Shown one piece after another: positions 62,229 to 64,000 of a DNA stretch of 64,000 nt (positions within the stretch are counted from its first letter, which is position 1; each line of letters begins with the position of its first letter). Where the stretch lies: contig CAJNDT010002002.1 of the NCBI GenBank assembly GCA_905221615.1, positions 682,001-746,000 on the forward strand. The letters run 5' to 3'. Origin of the DNA: Symbiodinium sp. CCMP2592. Lineage: Eukaryota > Sar > Dinophyceae > Suessiales > Symbiodiniaceae. The notes under the pieces were generated by a model. That model was not told the origin of the DNA. It searched no databases and was given only the letters and a program-made list of their open reading frames with translations. The translations under genes were made by a program, and so were the position numbers.

Positions 62229-62313
62229 GGGTGGTTGTCAAAATTATGGTTCCTTTTTAGGGTGGTCCTAATATTTAGGACCCAAAAAGGTACCATAACT
62301 TTGACAACCACCC
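62229..62313. mobile_element. Family C hairpin element nested in F5 (C7)
   Basis: Arms GGGTGGTTGTCAAAATTATG and complement. Flanks GTAT and ATGT do not match perfectly. Confidence 0.87.
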
Positions 62314-62356
62314 ATGTAGGTTAGGATTTTGGAGAGTATATGATTCTTGGGTACTT

Positions 62357-62544
62357 CGGTTGATGATATAAATCCTGCATTACCTTAAGGGCTCTAAAGT
62401 ATGGGAAATATAGTCTATTCCTTATTATTGGTGATGCAGGATTTGTACCATCCTAAGCCTTAAGACCCTAAAAACCCTATAGATCCCTTAAAGGTACCCT
62501 TATAGATTCCTTTAAAGGAACCCCAGGATATATATCATCAACCG
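62357..62544 (+). mobile_element. Filler-bearing family A element nested in F5 (A15)
   Basis: TT on both sides (62355-62356 and 62545-62546); excision restores GTACTTGGACCC of family F. The right arm occurs twice (about 62436-62452 and 62523-62544) around 70 bases of ATAGATCCCTTAAAGG filler. Reverse complement of the composite at 9038. Confidence 0.9.
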
Positions 62545-62609
62545 TTGGACCCTTGGGGGGAAGGTATACCTACTCGCCTGACGCCGTGATCCATCCTGAT
62601 CCCTTTAAT

Positions 62610-62797
62610 GGTAGCTTCCGAAAATTAGGGGTACCTTTGAAGGCATCAGGGATCCATAAGGGTTCCTATAAGGGATCTATCGGGCTTAGGGATTCGGAGT
62701 TTCCGAAAATTAGGGGGTACCTTATTTTGGGGTCCTTAAAATAAGGATCCTACCAAAGAGGGTACTACTTTAGGGCCCCCTATTTTCGGGAGCTCCC
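62610..62797 (+). mobile_element. Family B element with filler insertion (B8)
   Basis: Left arm at about 62610-62635 and again from 62696, separated by about 60 bases of GGTTCCTATAAGGGATCTAT filler. The break point within the arm matches the copy at 26751. Confidence 0.87.
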
Positions 62798-63320
62798 AAC
62801 TCCCTGACCCCTAGACCCAAAACCCTGCAAGTAGCCTGCACACAATGAGTCGCCTCTTCTAATGAGCCATAAGTTGGTGACTGGTGACCCTCAGGGTCCA
62901 AGCACGAGTTTAGGGGGTCCAGGGTTCAGGGGAGCGCCTAAATCGTTAGCATCGGGCTTTGGGGTTTACTAAGGACTCTTTTTAGTTTTGTTCGTATACA
63001 GCCGAAGAATATATCAAGAATATGTTTTTGTTATTCTGGTTCTGAGGGGGGTGTGGTGTAGTTGGTACCATCATCGTGAAAAGGAGCTCCCAACAATTGT
63101 CATTTCTAGTATTGAGGCTGCTACTTCTCCCGAATACTAGGTCGTTGAGAAACAGATGCCTTTCAGAAACCCTAACGCCCTAAATCCACAAAAATCCAGA
63201 GTCGTAGACCGCTCTGAACTCTAAACTGCCTTGTCATCCGGACCCCTAAGCGCCACAGCACACCAGGTTCGGGGGTGTAGTGGTTTGTTATCAACAATTT
63301 CCATAAGATCTAACCCTTCA
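62798..63320. other. No recognisable gene
   Basis: Unique sequence with a short F/N-like end (CCCTCAGGGTCCAAGCAC) near 62887. Confidence 0.5.
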
Positions 63321-63324
63321 ATTC

Positions 63325-63520
63325 ATAAACCTGAGACCGAAACCATACCTTACCCTGAAAGCCTAAACCCTAAGCCCCAAACCCCAAAGCCCGAAACACA
63401 AAGCCCAAAGCCTTAAACCCTACGCTAAACCCTAACCTTAAAAAATTCAACCCTAAACCTGAAAGCCATAAAATCCATAGCCCTAGGCCCTAAACCCTGA
63501 ACTAGTATATTACACCCTGA
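63325..63520 (-). repeat. Decayed CCCTAAA block
   Basis: C-rich telomere-like words over about 190 bases; the small frame here is a by-product. Confidence 0.8.
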
Positions 63521-63829
63521 AGTAATCCCTCTCCTGAGCGGCAGAGGCTGTCTTAAGACCCCCCTCGGCCGGCTACATGCGCTGACGAGCCATATCCAAA
63601 GACTCCAAGAATTCTTTGCTCGTAGGGATGCTAGGGTTTTGGGTTGACAGTTTAGAGCTAACCGTCCCTAAACGCTGCACCCATTCACGACTATTGGAGT
63701 CTTTTGGCGTGCACTTACTTGGGATGAAGCAGCGGGGCACAATGTCAGAGGTTCAACCGCCAAGATTTCAGGACTTCGGACCCAGTTTTTAAGGTGTACT
63801 TGTATGTGTTTGTATATATGAGTAGTTGT

Positions 63830-63908
63830 CAAAATGAGGGTCCCTTTTTGGGTACCCTAAATATTGGTGCCGTACTATCATAGGGAGCCAAAAAGGGACC
63901 AACCGCCC
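63830..63908 (+). mobile_element. Family C element inserted in a TA-rich tract (C8)
   Basis: Arms GAGTAGTTGTCAAAATGAGG and a shortened right arm CCAACCGCCC; ATAT on both sides. Confidence 0.8.
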
Positions 63909-63959
<51 letters not shown>

Positions 63960-63980
63960 CAGTATGTATCTATATAACTA
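63909..63980. repeat. (TA)n microsatellite
   Basis: About 20 TA units with TACA interruptions close to the window end. Confidence 0.93.
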
Positions 63981-64000
63981 TATTACTTGGAACGCCATAG

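Larger units (their letters stand above)
62173..62556 (-). mobile_element. Family F element carrying two nested elements (F5)
   Basis: F pieces at about 62173-62227, 62315-62356 and 62547-62556 join in the order of the intact reverse copy at 17394. A C element and a filler-bearing A element fill the gaps, making three levels of insertion. Confidence 0.87.

Overview
The window reads as eukaryotic nuclear DNA with no gene I can defend. Its hallmark is the plant/alga/alveolate-type telomere heptamer TTTAGGG (CCCTAAA on the other strand), as short perfect arrays and as hundreds of decayed copies on both strands. The longest open frames are translations of (AGT)n or (ACT)n. TTTAGGG telomeres are known from plants and most green algae and from alveolates (coccidia such as Eimeria and Toxoplasma, dinoflagellates, chromerids). 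Interspersed AAACCCT recalls the repeat-rich segments of Eimeria chromosomes, but the trinucleotide tracts here are AGT/ACT rather than CAG, so I do not assign a lineage.

The second main component is a dense population of short (about 70-130 bp) hairpin elements with long terminal inverted repeats (TIRs), which look like MITEs. I sorted them by eye into about 20 families, lettered A to Y here, with more than 100 copies covering roughly a fifth of the window. No transposase is visible. Target-site duplications (TSDs) fall into classes: 2 bp, usually TA (A, E, H; CA in T); 4 bp (D, L, R and probably B, C); 5 bp (Q). Nested copies confirm several of these: A inside E, A inside D, L inside D, A and R inside one F, C and A inside another F.

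The most unusual pattern is that about 16 hairpin copies from at least seven families carry an internal insertion made of a subtelomere-like filler (units like GGTTCCTTTAAAGGGATCTA) and/or telomere repeats, flanked by a direct duplication of 5-32 bp of the host hairpin. Some filler-bearing forms recur at distant sites, so they appear to have moved or been copied afterwards. Families D, L, Q and S occur in only one orientation (22 of 22 copies), while A, B, C and G occur in both.

Layout: 1-5 kb telomeric arrays and first hairpins; 5-14 kb hairpins, (TA)n and three minisatellites; 14-24 kb hairpins around two large decayed telomeric blocks; 24-35 kb nested hairpins and AGT tracts; 35-40 kb perfect telomeric array, (CT)n, GGATGGAG minisatellite and TATG/TA microsatellites; 40-49 kb hairpins plus two weak exon candidates on the minus strand; 49-58 kb a long ACT tract and composite hairpins; 59-60 kb a 44-bp minisatellite; 60-64 kb a second cluster of nested hairpins ending in (TA)n. 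All calls come from reading the sequence; identity and copy numbers are approximate.
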